Shown: positions 33,356 through 41,752 of the stretch, piece after piece
How positions within the stretch are numbered: position 1 is the first letter of the stretch
How the letters are laid out: every line of letters starts with the position of its first letter
Source: Pseudomonas sp. ADAK13
Lineage (GTDB): Bacteria; Pseudomonadota; Gammaproteobacteria; Pseudomonadales; Pseudomonadaceae
Assembly (NCBI RefSeq): GCF_012935715.1
Contig: NZ_CP052860.1
Location: 2,294,001-2,358,000 of the forward strand
DNA: 64,000 nt
Reading direction: 5' to 3'
Made by a program: the position numbers and the translations under genes
Notes under the pieces: model-generated
What the model was told of the DNA's origin: nothing
Database searches by the model: none
What the model saw: only the letters and a program-made list of their open reading frames with translations

Positions 33356-34201
33356 ATGTCCGCCTCCCTTCCGAGTCTGGGTTACGGCCTGGGTCTACGC
33401 AGCGAGTACTACCAGCAGATCCTTGAACAATCGCCGGCCGTGGATTGGTTCGAAGTGATCTCCGAGAATTATCTGGTTCAGGGCGGCAAGGCCTTGTACT
33501 ACCTGGACGCGATCGCCGAGCGTTATCCGTTGGTGATGCACGGTGTGTCCCTGTCCATCGGCGGGCCCCATGCCCTCGATATCGATTACCTGAAACAACT
33601 CAAGCAGCTGTCGGAACACATCCAGCCGGCATGGATTTCCGATCACTTGTGCTGGAGTCGCGGCAACGCGCACCAGTTGCATGACCTGCTGCCGCTGCCC
33701 TACACCGAAGAAAGCCTCTACCACGTCGCCGGTCGCGTGCGGCAAGTGCAGGACGTGTTGCAGCGTCCCTTCGTGCTGGAAAACGTCTCCAGCTATGTAC
33801 GCGCCAAGGCGGACGAGTTTACCGAGTGGGAGTTTCTCAACGCCCTGACCCATCTCACCGGCTGCCAGTTGCTGCTGGACGTGAACAACGTGTACGTCAG
33901 CTCGCGCAACCACGGGTTCGATGCCTGGGAATTTATCCGCAACCTGCCGCCCGAAAGTATCCGCCAATTGCACTTGGCCGGGCACATGGATTACGGCGAC
34001 TACGTGATCGACACCCATGACCACCCGGTATGCGATCCGGTGTGGGCGCTGTATCAGCAGACGCTGGAGCACCTTGGGCCGGTTTCGACGTTGCTGGAGC
34101 GTGATGATCATTTCCCGCCGTTCCAGGAGTTGCTCGACGAGCTGAGCAAGGCCCGCGAGCTGGGCGCCAGCGCATTGGACAGGAGGGCGTTATGCGCCTG
34201 A
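33356..34201 (+). CDS. MNIO (DUF692) enzyme, BufB-like
   Basis: The ATG at 33356 with CAGGAG eight bases upstream gives 281 aa. This is the DUF692 multinuclear non-heme iron oxidative enzyme family, a TIM barrel with conserved metal ligands: ISDHLCW, a Glu in LENVSSYV, Asp and Asn in LLDVNNVYVSS, His in HLAGHMDYG and DTHDHPV, and Glu-Arg-Asp in LLERDDHFP. In bufferin pathways this enzyme converts Cys of the precursor to thiooxazole-like groups. It overlaps the next gene by 10 bases. Its partner is the DUF2063 protein. Confidence 0.9.
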   Translation: MSASLPSLGYGLGLRSEYYQQILEQSPAVDWFEVISENYLVQGGKALYYLDAIAERYPLVMHGVSLSIGGPHALDIDYLKQLKQLSEHIQPAWISDHLCWSRGNAHQLHDLLPLPYTEESLYHVAGRVRQVQDVLQRPFVLENVSSYVRAKADEFTEWEFLNALTHLTGCQLLLDVNNVYVSSRNHGFDAWEFIRNLPPESIRQLHLAGHMDYGDYVIDTHDHPVCDPVWALYQQTLEHLGPVSTLLERDDHFPPFQELLDELSKARELGASALDRRALCA

Positions 34202-34977
34202 TCGATTGGCAATTGGCGTTTGAACAGCAGTTGCTGGCGGAGACGTTCACCGCCGACAACCGCTTCAGCGCCACCCTGATCGGTGGCCCGACCCTGGATG
34301 TAGAGACGGGCCTGGCGATTTACCACAACGCCTATCACGCACGGTTGCAGGAAGTGTTGCGCGATGACTTCAGCGCCGTCTGGTATTGGCTGGGGGACGA
34401 GGAGTTTGCAGCGTTGGGTTCGGCCTATATCCGCCGCTATCCCTCGGCCCACTACAGCCTGCGCTGGTTTGGCGAGCGTTTTCCCGGGTTTATCCTCGAG
34501 CATTACGCCGGCCAAGGCGCGCCGTTGGCCGAGCTGGCGCGGCTGGAATGGGCCTTCACCCTGGCCTTTGATGCGCCGCAGGGCGAGCCGTTGGCCCTGC
34601 AAGACATGGCCACGCTGCCGCCTGAAGACTGGCCCGGGTTGCAGGTGCAACTGGCCCCGTCGGTGCAGCAAGTAGCGTGTGACTTCAACAGCCTGGGTAT
34701 CTGGCGCGCGAGCAAGGGCGAGTGGGACTTTCCCGGCAGCGAGGCCTTACCGTTGGCGCAGGTCTGCCTGGTCTGGCGCCACGACAATGTGTGCCAATAC
34801 CGTAGCCTGGAACCGGCGGAAGCCAGCGCGCTGACGGGCATGGTCAGCACTGGCTGGAACTTTTCCGAACTGTGCGCCGAGTTGGCAGTCACTTACCAGG
34901 AGGGCGCGCCATTGCAAGCGGTTACCTGGCTGAAACAGTGGGTCCAGGACGGTTTGCTCCAGCGGCGGGCACCATAG
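34192..34977 (+). CDS. DUF2063 family protein, BufC-like partner
   Basis: A 261-aa soluble protein. The N-terminal DUF2063 domain (about residues 4-95) has the family's pattern RLIDWQLAFEQQLLA, IYHNAYHARLQEVLRDDFSA and YIRRYPSAHYSLRWFGERFP. The C-terminal half is less conserved and holds the rest of the family fold. The protein pairs with the MNIO enzyme and is thought to recognise the precursor peptide. The three-gene order bufA-bufB-bufC is typical. A hairpin followed by a T-rich stretch comes just after its stop. Confidence 0.88.
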   Translation: MRLIDWQLAFEQQLLAETFTADNRFSATLIGGPTLDVETGLAIYHNAYHARLQEVLRDDFSAVWYWLGDEEFAALGSAYIRRYPSAHYSLRWFGERFPGFILEHYAGQGAPLAELARLEWAFTLAFDAPQGEPLALQDMATLPPEDWPGLQVQLAPSVQQVACDFNSLGIWRASKGEWDFPGSEALPLAQVCLVWRHDNVCQYRSLEPAEASALTGMVSTGWNFSELCAELAVTYQEGAPLQAVTWLKQWVQDGLLQRRAP

Positions 34978-34982
34978 AAAAG

Positions 34983-35001
34983 GGCTATTGTTTCGATAGC
35001 C
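34983..35001 (+). terminator. Putative terminator after the bufferin operon
   Basis: GGCTAT and ATAGCC form a stem around a 7-base loop, followed by TGCTAATTTTTC. The stem is short, so this is a weak terminator candidate. Confidence 0.4.
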
Positions 35002-35032
35002 TGCTAATTTTTCTGTGAATGGTCTACCCTCA

Positions 35033-35048
35033 TTTCAGACGTCTGAAA
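35033..35048. promoter_or_regulatory. Perfect 16-bp palindrome before the cyclopropane synthase-like gene
   Basis: TTTCAGACGTCTGAAA is an exact palindrome whose right edge is 15 bases before the ATG and overlaps the start of the AGGGGGA ribosome site region. It is probably an operator, or it may act as an mRNA hairpin that hides the ribosome site. I do not recognise the regulator. The upstream sequence TGGTCTACCCT could be a stationary-phase -10 box. Confidence 0.6.
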
Positions 35049-35063
35049 CAAGGGGGACTACTC

Positions 35064-36248
35064 ATGCTCGCGCAACTTCCACCGGCCTTACAGAATCTCA
35101 AGCTACCGCTGCGTCTTCGACTCTGGGACGGCCATGAATTTAACCTGGGCCCGGATCCCAGCGTCACCATTGTGGTCAAGGACCCCATGATGGTTTCAAC
35201 GCTCAGCCATCCAACGCTCGACTCACTGGGCGAAGCCTTCGTCGAGGGCAAACTGGAGCTGGAAGGCTCCATTTCCGAAGTGATCAGGGTGGTCGACGAG
35301 TTGAGTCATGCCCTGGTTGAGGACGAGGAGGACACTCGTCCGGTGCGCTCGATCCACGACAAGGCCACTGACGCAGCCGCTATTTCCTACCATTACGACC
35401 TGTCCAACGAGTTCTACCAGCTTTGGCTGGACCGTGACATGGCCTATTCCTGCGGGTATTTCGAGACCGGCAGCGAATCCCTCGATCAAGCCCAACAAGA
35501 CAAATTCCGCCACCTGTGCCGCAAACTGCGGCTGCAGCCGGGCGAGTATTTGCTCGATGTGGGCTGCGGTTGGGGCGGGCTGGCGCGGTATGCCGCGCGG
35601 GAATTCGGGGTCAAGGTGTTCGGCATCACCCTGAGTAAGGAGCAGCTGGAGCTGGCCCAGGAGCGAGTGAAAGCCGAAGGCCTGGAAGATCAGGTGGAGC
35701 TGACGCTGCTGGACTACCGCGACCTGCCCCAGGATGGCCGCTTCGACAAAGTGGTGAGCGTGGGGATGTTTGAACACGTCGGCCACGCCAACCTGGCGGA
35801 GTACTGCAAGATTTTGTACGGCGCGGTGCGTGAGGGCGGCCTGGTGATGAACCATGGCATTACCGCCAAGCACACCGATGGCCGGCCTGTGGGCCGTGGC
35901 GCCGGGGACTTTATCGAGCGCTATGTGTTTCCCAATGGCGAGCTGCCGCACCTGGCGATGATGACCGCCGAGATCAGCGAAGTCGGGCTGGAAGTGGTCG
36001 ACGTCGAAAGCCTGCGCCTGCATTACGCGCGCACGCTGGATCACTGGAGCGAGCGCCTGGAAGACAACCTGGAAGCGGCGGGCAAGATGGTGCCGGAGCA
36101 AGCCTTGCGCATCTGGCGGCTGTACCTGGCCGGCTGTGCCTATGCGTTTGCCCGGGGCTGGATCAACCTGCACCAGATTCTGGCGGTGAAACCCCATGCC
36201 GATGGTAGCCACGAGCTGCCGTGGACGCGGGATGACCTGTATCAGTAA
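35064..36248 (+). CDS. cfa: Cyclopropane-fatty-acyl-phospholipid synthase family protein
   Basis: The start at 35064 has AGGGGG upstream; the earlier in-frame start at 35019 would contain the palindrome. The 394-aa protein has a substrate-binding N-terminal region (about 1-100) and a SAM-dependent methyltransferase domain with YHYDLSNEFYQLWLD, motif I in LLDVGCGWGGLARYAA, and the bicarbonate/active-site region LHYARTLDHWSERL. It methylates the double bonds of membrane phospholipid acyl chains to cyclopropanes, usually on entry to stationary phase. A paralogue elsewhere in the genome is likely, so the precise gene name is uncertain. Confidence 0.88.
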   Translation: MLAQLPPALQNLKLPLRLRLWDGHEFNLGPDPSVTIVVKDPMMVSTLSHPTLDSLGEAFVEGKLELEGSISEVIRVVDELSHALVEDEEDTRPVRSIHDKATDAAAISYHYDLSNEFYQLWLDRDMAYSCGYFETGSESLDQAQQDKFRHLCRKLRLQPGEYLLDVGCGWGGLARYAAREFGVKVFGITLSKEQLELAQERVKAEGLEDQVELTLLDYRDLPQDGRFDKVVSVGMFEHVGHANLAEYCKILYGAVREGGLVMNHGITAKHTDGRPVGRGAGDFIERYVFPNGELPHLAMMTAEISEVGLEVVDVESLRLHYARTLDHWSERLEDNLEAAGKMVPEQALRIWRLYLAGCAYAFARGWINLHQILAVKPHADGSHELPWTRDDLYQ

Positions 36249-36267
36249 GCAGTGGCACCGGTGATCT

Positions 36268-36297
36268 AAATGTGGGAGCAAGCCCGCTCCCACATTT
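36268..36297. repeat. REP hairpin between convergent genes
   Basis: AAATGTGGGAGC and its exact complement GCTCCCACATTT flank a 6-base loop (AAGCCC). This is the common Pseudomonas fluorescens REP core. It lies between the convergent cyclopropane synthase and cardiolipin synthase stops and may also act as a bidirectional terminator. Confidence 0.85.
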
Positions 36298-36312
36298 GGT
36301 TCGGTGCAAGCC

Positions 36313-37752
36313 TTACAAAATTGGAGAAATAAGCCGCGCGACCCGCATGCCCAGTTGTTGCAGGCGATGGGTCTGGCGGCTTTCTTCCTGGCTGATTTCA
36401 TGGGCCAGGGCGAAGTCATCCAGCAACATATGCTCCACCTGACTGGCGAAGGTGTCATCCACCGTCAGCAACATCACTTCGAAATTCAGCCGGAATGAAC
36501 GGTTATCCAGGTTCGCACTGCCGATGGCGCTGATTTCACTGTCCACCAACACCACTTTCTGATGCAGGAACCCTGGCGTGTAGCGGAATACCCGCACCCC
36601 GGCGCGCACAGCTTCGATCGCGTACAGGCTGGAGGCCGCGTAGACGATGCGGTGATCGGGCCGCGACGGCAGCAGCAGGCGTACATCGACCCCGCGCAAC
36701 ACCGCCAGCCTGAGTGCGGAAAACACCGCTTCATCAGGAATGAAATACGGGCTGGTGATCCACACTCGCTCGGTCGCCGCATGAATCGCCTCGACGAAAA
36801 ACAGCGAGCACGTCTCGTAGGGATCCGCCGGGCCGCTGGCCAGCAACTGGCAGAGCACGCCGTCATCGGGATAGGTGTCCGGCAGCAGCAGCGGCGGCAG
36901 CTCGCGCGCGGCCCAGAACCAATCCTCGGCAAACGATTCCTGCAAGCACGCCACCACCGGGCCGCTGACTTGCACATGGGTGTCGCGCCACGGCGCCAGG
37001 GGCGGTTTCTTGCCCAGGTATTCGTCGCCGACGTTATGCCCGCCGACAAACCCGGTAATGCCATCGACCACCACGATCTTGCGGTGGTTGCGGAAGTTGA
37101 CCTGGAAGCGGTTTAGCCAGCCACTGCGCGTGGCGAAGGCCTTGACCTGCACCCCGGCGTCCCGCAGCGACTGCACATAACGATGGGGCAGGGCATGGCT
37201 GCCGATACGGTCATACAGGACGAAAATCGACACGCCTTCGGCGGCCTTTTCTTTGAGCAACGTGTGCAACCGGCGGCCGAGTTCGTCGTCATGAATGATG
37301 AAGAACTGGAACAATACGGCTGTCTTCGCGGAACGGATGGCTTCGAAAATCGCACTGAACGTGGCCTCGCCATTGATCAGCAAGCGCACCTGATTGTTCG
37401 CCAGGCACGGCATGCGCCCCAGCTTGGGCATGGCCCGCAGTGACGCATAGGCTTGGGAGTTGCGCGCGGCCAGTGCTTCTTCGACCCACGGGCGCCAGTT
37501 CAGCTCGGTGATCGCCTTGTGCATTTCCTGGTTGGCCTGGCGCCGCGCCTGGATGTAGGCGTCGAAGGTGCTGCGGCCGAAGATCAGGTAGGGAATCAGC
37601 GTCAGGTAAGGGATGAACATCAGCGACAAGGCCCAGGCAATCGAGCCTTGGGCGGTCCTGACGGTCAGCACCGCATGGATGGCGGCAAGGGTGCCCAGAA
37701 AATGCAGGGTGGCGATGAAATAGGCGAGCAGGTGCGGGCCAAAGAAATCCAT
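36313..37752 (-). CDS. cls: Cardiolipin synthase
   Basis: The ATG at 37752 with CAGGAGT upstream gives 479 aa. Two N-terminal transmembrane helices (about 5-60) precede two phospholipase D-type HKD motifs: [20 protein letters not shown] (here His-x-Lys in HRK) and [20 protein letters not shown]. These enzymes condense two phosphatidylglycerols to cardiolipin at the inner membrane. The gene is convergent with the cyclopropane synthase-like gene and separated from it only by a REP hairpin. Both modify the lipid bilayer, but they are not in one operon. Confidence 0.94.
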   Translation of the reverse strand: MDFFGPHLLAYFIATLHFLGTLAAIHAVLTVRTAQGSIAWALSLMFIPYLTLIPYLIFGRSTFDAYIQARRQANQEMHKAITELNWRPWVEEALAARNSQAYASLRAMPKLGRMPCLANNQVRLLINGEATFSAIFEAIRSAKTAVLFQFFIIHDDELGRRLHTLLKEKAAEGVSIFVLYDRIGSHALPHRYVQSLRDAGVQVKAFATRSGWLNRFQVNFRNHRKIVVVDGITGFVGGHNVGDEYLGKKPPLAPWRDTHVQVSGPVVACLQESFAEDWFWAARELPPLLLPDTYPDDGVLCQLLASGPADPYETCSLFFVEAIHAATERVWITSPYFIPDEAVFSALRLAVLRGVDVRLLLPSRPDHRIVYAASSLYAIEAVRAGVRVFRYTPGFLHQKVVLVDSEISAIGSANLDNRSFRLNFEVMLLTVDDTFASQVEHMLLDDFALAHEISQEESRQTHRLQQLGMRVARLISPIL

Positions 37753-37882
37753 GGACAACGGTACTCCTGACAAACAAGTGCCTAACAGACCATGTTCGGC
37801 CACGAATGTCGCTATTTTATTTGCTGTGCAACACTGGCGCTTTTGCGGCGTCTAACGCCGACAATTACCCAGGAGTTACCCG

Positions 37883-38404
37883 ATGAATGCTCGTCTGCTT
37901 GGTTTGGCCATGGTTGTTGGTTTAACGCTGCCCGTGGCGGCGCAAGCGCAGATGTTGGCGCCGGGCTTGTGGGAATTGACCACCAGTAACATGAAGGTCG
38001 ATAACCAGGACCTGCCGGACTTGTCGCTGATCCTTGGTCAGCTCAAGCAACAGATGACTCCCGAACAACGGGCCATGCTTGAGAAGCAAGGCATCACCAT
38101 GGCCGGCAAAGGCGTGCAGGTGTGCCTGACACAAGCCCAGGTGGCGTCCGACTCCATCCCGCTGACCGACCCGCAATCGGGCTGCAAACAGGAAGTGACG
38201 GACAAGACCGGCAACCAGTGGAAATTCCGCTTCAGCTGCCCGAAAGCCCAGGGCACCGGCGTGGCGACGTTCCAGAGCCAGCAGGAGTTCACCACCACGG
38301 TTAACGGTACTTTCAACGCCACCGGCGTGCAGCAGAAGGGCAGCCTGGACACTCACGCGCAGTGGCTGGGCAGCAACTGCGGTACGGTCAAACCCCGCGC
38401 TTAA
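37883..38404 (+). CDS. DUF3617 domain-containing secreted protein
   Basis: A 173-aa protein with a clear signal peptide (LLGLAMVVGLTLPVAAQAQ, cleaved near residue 23) and the DUF3617 domain start MLAPGLWELTTSNMKV. Four Cys (VQVCLTQ, SGCKQE, FSCPKA, SNCGTV) probably form two disulfides in the periplasm. AGGAGT lies before the ATG. The role of the family is not known. It stands alone, divergent from cls and followed by a REPIN. Confidence 0.85.
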   Translation: MNARLLGLAMVVGLTLPVAAQAQMLAPGLWELTTSNMKVDNQDLPDLSLILGQLKQQMTPEQRAMLEKQGITMAGKGVQVCLTQAQVASDSIPLTDPQSGCKQEVTDKTGNQWKFRFSCPKAQGTGVATFQSQQEFTTTVNGTFNATGVQQKGSLDTHAQWLGSNCGTVKPRA

Positions 38405-38421
38405 GAACAACCGCACCAAAG

Positions 38422-38508
38422 TGTGGGAGCTGGCTTGCCTGCGATTGCATCACCTCGGGTTTACTGAGAAACCGAGTCGCCCGCATCGCAGGCAAGCCAG
38501 CTCCCACA
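38422..38508. repeat. REPIN (two inverted REP sequences)
   Basis: A 24-base REP arm beginning TGTGGGAGC and ending TGCGAT (38422-38445) is matched by its exact inverse at 38485-38508. Between them CTCGGGTTT and AAACCGAG form a further hairpin. The pair lies between the convergent DUF3617 and dihydroorotase genes. Such REPINs are moved by RAYT transposases in trans; none is encoded in the window. Confidence 0.88.
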
Positions 38509-38537
38509 GTGGGTTGGGTTGCCGGCCCCAATCCTTG

Positions 38538-39875
38538 TCAGCGCTGAAAATGCAGCGGCAACCCCTGGCAACTGTCGTGCACGCGCCCGTCGTGCCAGGC
38601 CAGATGGCCGGAGACCAGCGTGGTGCTGACGCTGTGCCGGAAGCTGCGCTCGGCAAAGGGCGTCCAGCCGCAGCGCGCCAGGATAGGCTCGCTGCTGACG
38701 GGCTTGCCGAGGGGCTCGGGTTTGATCAGCACCAGGTCGGCCCAATAACCTTCCCGCAGGTAGCCACGGTCGGGGATCGCAAACAGGTCCGCGACGCGAT
38801 GGCTGGTTTTCGCCACCAGGGTGGTCAGCGGCAACACGCCGTCAGCCACCAACTCCAGCAGTGCCGGCAGGGCGTGTTGCACCAGCGGTAAGCCCGACGG
38901 CGCCTCTCGATACGGCAGCTGTTTTTGCGCCCAGGTGTGGGGCGCATGGTCACTGCCGATCACATCCAGACGGTCACTCAACAATGCCAGGCGCAGGGCG
39001 TTGCGGTCGGCGCGTGTCTTGATCGCCGGGTTGCATTTGATCTGGTGGCCGAGGCGCGCGTAATCGCGGTCATCGAACAATAAGTGGTGCAGGCAGACCT
39101 CCGCGGTGATGCGTTTTTCCGCCAGGGGCTTGTCTTCGAACAGCACCAACTCCCGCGCGCTGGTGATGTGCAGCACATGCAGGCGCGTGCCATGCCGCTT
39201 GGCCAGTTCCACCGCCAAAGACGACGAGCGATAACAGGCCTGCGCATCGCGAATCAGCGGGTGCGCCACGGCAGGGATGTGGTCGCCAAAGCGTTCGCGC
39301 ATTCGCTGCTCGTTGGCGTGGATGCTGGGCGTGTGCTCGCAGTGGGCCAGGAGAATGGTCGGCACCTCGGCGAACAGGCGCTCGAGAATCTTCGGGTCAT
39401 CTACCAGCATATTGCCGGTGGAGGCGCCCATGAACACTTTGACGCCGGCGACTTCACGCGGGTCCAGCGCGGCCACGGTGTCGAGGTTGTCGTTGCTCAC
39501 CCCAAAGTGAAAGCCATAGTTGGCCACCGAATGCAGGGCGGCACGGCGCTTTTTGTCGGCCAGGGCTTCCAGGTTCAGGGTGGCCGGGCTGGTGTTGGGC
39601 ATGTCCATGAAACTGGTGATGCCCCCGGCCACCGCCGCGCGGGATTCGCTGTAGAAGCTGCCCTTGTCCGGTGCGCCCGGCTCACGGAAATGCACCTGGT
39701 CGTCGATCATCCCGGGCAACAGCCACTGGCCTTGGGCGTCGATTTCCACCGGGGCATTTACGTTGTCGATGCTGCTGGCGATCTTCTCGATGCGGCCATT
39801 GGCGACCAGCAGGTCGGCCTCGAATACCTGGCCTTCGTTTACCAGGCGGGCGTTGCGGATCAGCAGGCGACTCAT
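38538..39875 (-). CDS. pyrC: Dihydroorotase-like protein of the zinc-starvation operon
   Basis: A 445-aa amidohydrolase with the class I dihydroorotase layout: MIDDQVHFREPG, GVKVFMGAST with Lys146, HCEHTPS, HITSAREL, and SDHAPHTW (the last Asp). The first motif is normally H-x-H; here it is Gln60-x-His62, so one metal ligand is missing, and the enzyme may use a single metal or be adapted to low zinc. In P. aeruginosa the comparable gene (PA5541, pyrQ) is in the same zinc-regulated set. It ends the minus-strand operon that starts with folE2. It converts carbamoyl aspartate to dihydroorotate, a step of pyrimidine synthesis. Confidence 0.88.
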   Translation of the reverse strand: MSRLLIRNARLVNEGQVFEADLLVANGRIEKIASSIDNVNAPVEIDAQGQWLLPGMIDDQVHFREPGAPDKGSFYSESRAAVAGGITSFMDMPNTSPATLNLEALADKKRRAALHSVANYGFHFGVSNDNLDTVAALDPREVAGVKVFMGASTGNMLVDDPKILERLFAEVPTILLAHCEHTPSIHANEQRMRERFGDHIPAVAHPLIRDAQACYRSSSLAVELAKRHGTRLHVLHITSARELVLFEDKPLAEKRITAEVCLHHLLFDDRDYARLGHQIKCNPAIKTRADRNALRLALLSDRLDVIGSDHAPHTWAQKQLPYREAPSGLPLVQHALPALLELVADGVLPLTTLVAKTSHRVADLFAIPDRGYLREGYWADLVLIKPEPLGKPVSSEPILARCGWTPFAERSFRHSVSTTLVSGHLAWHDGRVHDSCQGLPLHFQR

Positions 39876-39877
39876 GG

Positions 39878-40438
39878 TCAGAACTCGTTTTGCAGGGCTT
39901 TGTAACCCAGCACCAGGTCGACGTTGGTGCGTGCCACGTCTTCGGAAAACTCCGAAGCGCTGACGCTCACCGGCGGGAACTGGGACAGGTCGGTATTGGG
40001 GCCGATGCGGGTGGTGGAGGGCACGTAGAACGCGGCGGGTAAATCGCGGCCGTCGACTACGGAGTTGTGCCGCACCACGCAGCCGTCGCCGACCACGCAG
40101 TTGAACAGCACGCTGTTGAAGCCGATAAACACCCGGTTACCGACGGTGCACGGGCCGTGGACGATGGAGCGGTGGGCAATGGAGGTGAACTCGCCGATGG
40201 TCACGGCGGCGCCGGATTTGGAGTGGATGACCACGCCGTCCTGGATATTCGAATTGGCGCCGATGGTGATCGGGTCCATGTCGCCGTTGGCGTTGACTTC
40301 GTCGGCGCGGATCACCGCGTAGGGGCCGACAAATACGTTCTCGCCGATGATGACCTTGCCGCAGATGATCGCGGTTTTGTCGACGTAGGCCGATTCGGCA
40401 ATCACGGGCAGGTCGCCGGAAGGGTTCTTGCGGATCAT
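39878..40438 (-). CDS. Gamma-class carbonic anhydrase family protein
   Basis: A 186-aa left-handed beta-helix protein made of hexapeptide repeats, seen as runs like VIIGENVFVGPYAVIRADEV and GNRVFIGFNSVLFNCVV. His residues that would bind the metal lie in SIAHRSIVHG and CVVRHNSV. Gamma-carbonic anhydrases can use iron as well as zinc, which suits a role as a backup when zinc is scarce. It overlaps hisI by four bases at its start and is followed two bases after its end by the dihydroorotase gene. The exact reaction is not certain for all members of this family. Confidence 0.88.
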   Translation of the reverse strand: MIRKNPSGDLPVIAESAYVDKTAIICGKVIIGENVFVGPYAVIRADEVNANGDMDPITIGANSNIQDGVVIHSKSGAAVTIGEFTSIAHRSIVHGPCTVGNRVFIGFNSVLFNCVVGDGCVVRHNSVVDGRDLPAAFYVPSTTRIGPNTDLSQFPPVSVSASEFSEDVARTNVDLVLGYKALQNEF

Positions 40439-40860
40439 GGGTCAGGTTCCTTGAGGGGCGCGGTGATGATGTGTACGTGGCTGCCTTCGATGGCGTTGTA
40501 GAAACAGGTGGGCCGGCCCGTGTGGCAGGCCGGGCCTTGCTGGTCGACGATCAGCAGCACGGCGTCGCCGTCGCAATCCAGGCGCGCCTCCACCAGCTGT
40601 TGCCAGTGGCCGGAGCTTTCGCCCTTGCGCCACAGTTGCTGGCGCGAGCGGGACCAGTAGCAGACCTGCCCCGTGGCCAGGGTTTCGTCGAGGGCCCGGC
40701 GGTTCATCCAGGCCAGCATCAACACCTCGCCGCTGCCGTGTTGCTGAGCGATGGCGGCAATCAGGCCATCGCTGTTCCACGGCAGGGCGTCGAGCACGCT
40801 AGCGAGTGGAAAGCGGCTGCCGATGGCAGCCTTTTCCAGGTCGAGCATGCTCAGGGTCAT
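40435..40860 (-). CDS. hisI: Phosphoribosyl-AMP cyclohydrolase paralogue
   Basis: From ATG at 40860, which overlaps the znuA stop (ATGA), the protein is 141 aa. The motifs of HisI are present: LMLAWMNRRAL, YWSRSRQQLWRKGESSG, and RLDCDGDAVLL, GPACHTG and PTCFYN with the three Cys that bind zinc in characterised enzymes. It catalyses the opening of the purine ring in histidine synthesis. It is unlikely to be the only hisI copy in the genome. In this zinc-regulated operon it should be a duplicate kept for low zinc, but it still has the Cys ligands. Confidence 0.87.
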   Translation of the reverse strand: MTLSMLDLEKAAIGSRFPLASVLDALPWNSDGLIAAIAQQHGSGEVLMLAWMNRRALDETLATGQVCYWSRSRQQLWRKGESSGHWQQLVEARLDCDGDAVLLIVDQQGPACHTGRPTCFYNAIEGSHVHIITAPLKEPDP

Positions 40861-41741
40861 GGCTTGCTCAGGGCCGCGCACAGGGTGTTGAGGTTGTATT
40901 CGAACAGGCCGGTAAAGGTGCTGGCCGGGCCTTCTGCGGCGAGGGCGTCGGAGTACAGGGTGCCGCCGATTTGCGCGCCGCTTTCGTCAGCGATCTGCTT
41001 GAGCAGGCGCGAGTCCTTGATGTTTTCCATGAACACGGCCTTGACCTTGTCCTTGCGGATCTGGGTGATCAGCGTGGCGACTTCGGCGGCAGACGGTTCA
41101 CGTTCGGTGGACAAACCCTGAGGCGACAGGAACTCGATACCGTAGGCCTGGCCCAGGTAACCGAAGGCATCATGGGAGGTCACGATGCGGCGGTTACCCG
41201 GTGGCAGGGCGCCGAACTTGGCCTTGGCTTCCGCCAGCAGGCGGTAGATTTCTTTCAGGTACACCTGGCTGTTGTGCTCGTAGTCCGCCTTGTTGGCCGG
41301 GTCGGCAGCGATCAGCGCCTTGGTGATGTTGTTCACGTAGATAACGGTGTTGGCCAGGTTGTGCCAGGCGTGTGGGTCGGGAATGGTTTCGCCGTCTTCT
41401 TCCATGGTGTGGGACAACACGCCTTTACTGGCGGTGACCACAGTCGCCTTGGTCTCGGTGCTGGTGACCAGTCGATCCAGCCACGGCTCGAAGCCCAGAC
41501 CATTTTTGATGATCACCTTGGCCTTGAGCAGGGCCTTGGCGTCGTCTGGCGTTGGTTCGTAGGTGTGGGCGTCGGCGTCGGGGCCGACCATGTTGCTGAT
41601 CTGGATATGATCGCCACCGACCTGGTGGGTCATGTCGTCAAGAATACTGAAGCTGGTAACCACCTGAAGCTTGTCGGCAGCCTGGGCCGTCGCGAACGAC
41701 AGCGGCAGCAACACACTGAACAGCACGAGTAGAGCGCGCAT
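40857..41741 (-). CDS. znuA: Zinc ABC transporter substrate-binding protein (ZnuA-like)
   Basis: The start at 41741 has GAGGTG upstream and gives 294 aa; a longer frame covers the end of znuB. A signal peptide (LLVLFSVLLPLSFATAQA) exports it to the periplasm. Cluster A-I features are TSFSILDDMTHQVGGDHI, DADAHTYEPTP (metal His), PDPHAWHNLAN and SHDAFGYLG. The His-rich loop common in ZnuA is absent, with only a short stretch between SHTMEEDG and DPHAW, more like AztC- or MntC-type proteins. It delivers the metal to ZnuBC. Zinc is inferred from the operon and the Zur-box-like site. Confidence 0.9.
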   Translation of the reverse strand: MRALLVLFSVLLPLSFATAQAADKLQVVTSFSILDDMTHQVGGDHIQISNMVGPDADAHTYEPTPDDAKALLKAKVIIKNGLGFEPWLDRLVTSTETKATVVTASKGVLSHTMEEDGETIPDPHAWHNLANTVIYVNNITKALIAADPANKADYEHNSQVYLKEIYRLLAEAKAKFGALPPGNRRIVTSHDAFGYLGQAYGIEFLSPQGLSTEREPSAAEVATLITQIRKDKVKAVFMENIKDSRLLKQIADESGAQIGGTLYSDALAAEGPASTFTGLFEYNLNTLCAALSKP

Positions 41742-41752
41742 CGGGAAACACC

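Noticed and set aside
36268..36297. Possible CRISPR-like repeats made of REP sequences
   Set aside because: The inverted REP arms recur singly at distant places and are palindromic without regular spacers, so they are REP/REPIN elements and not a CRISPR array.
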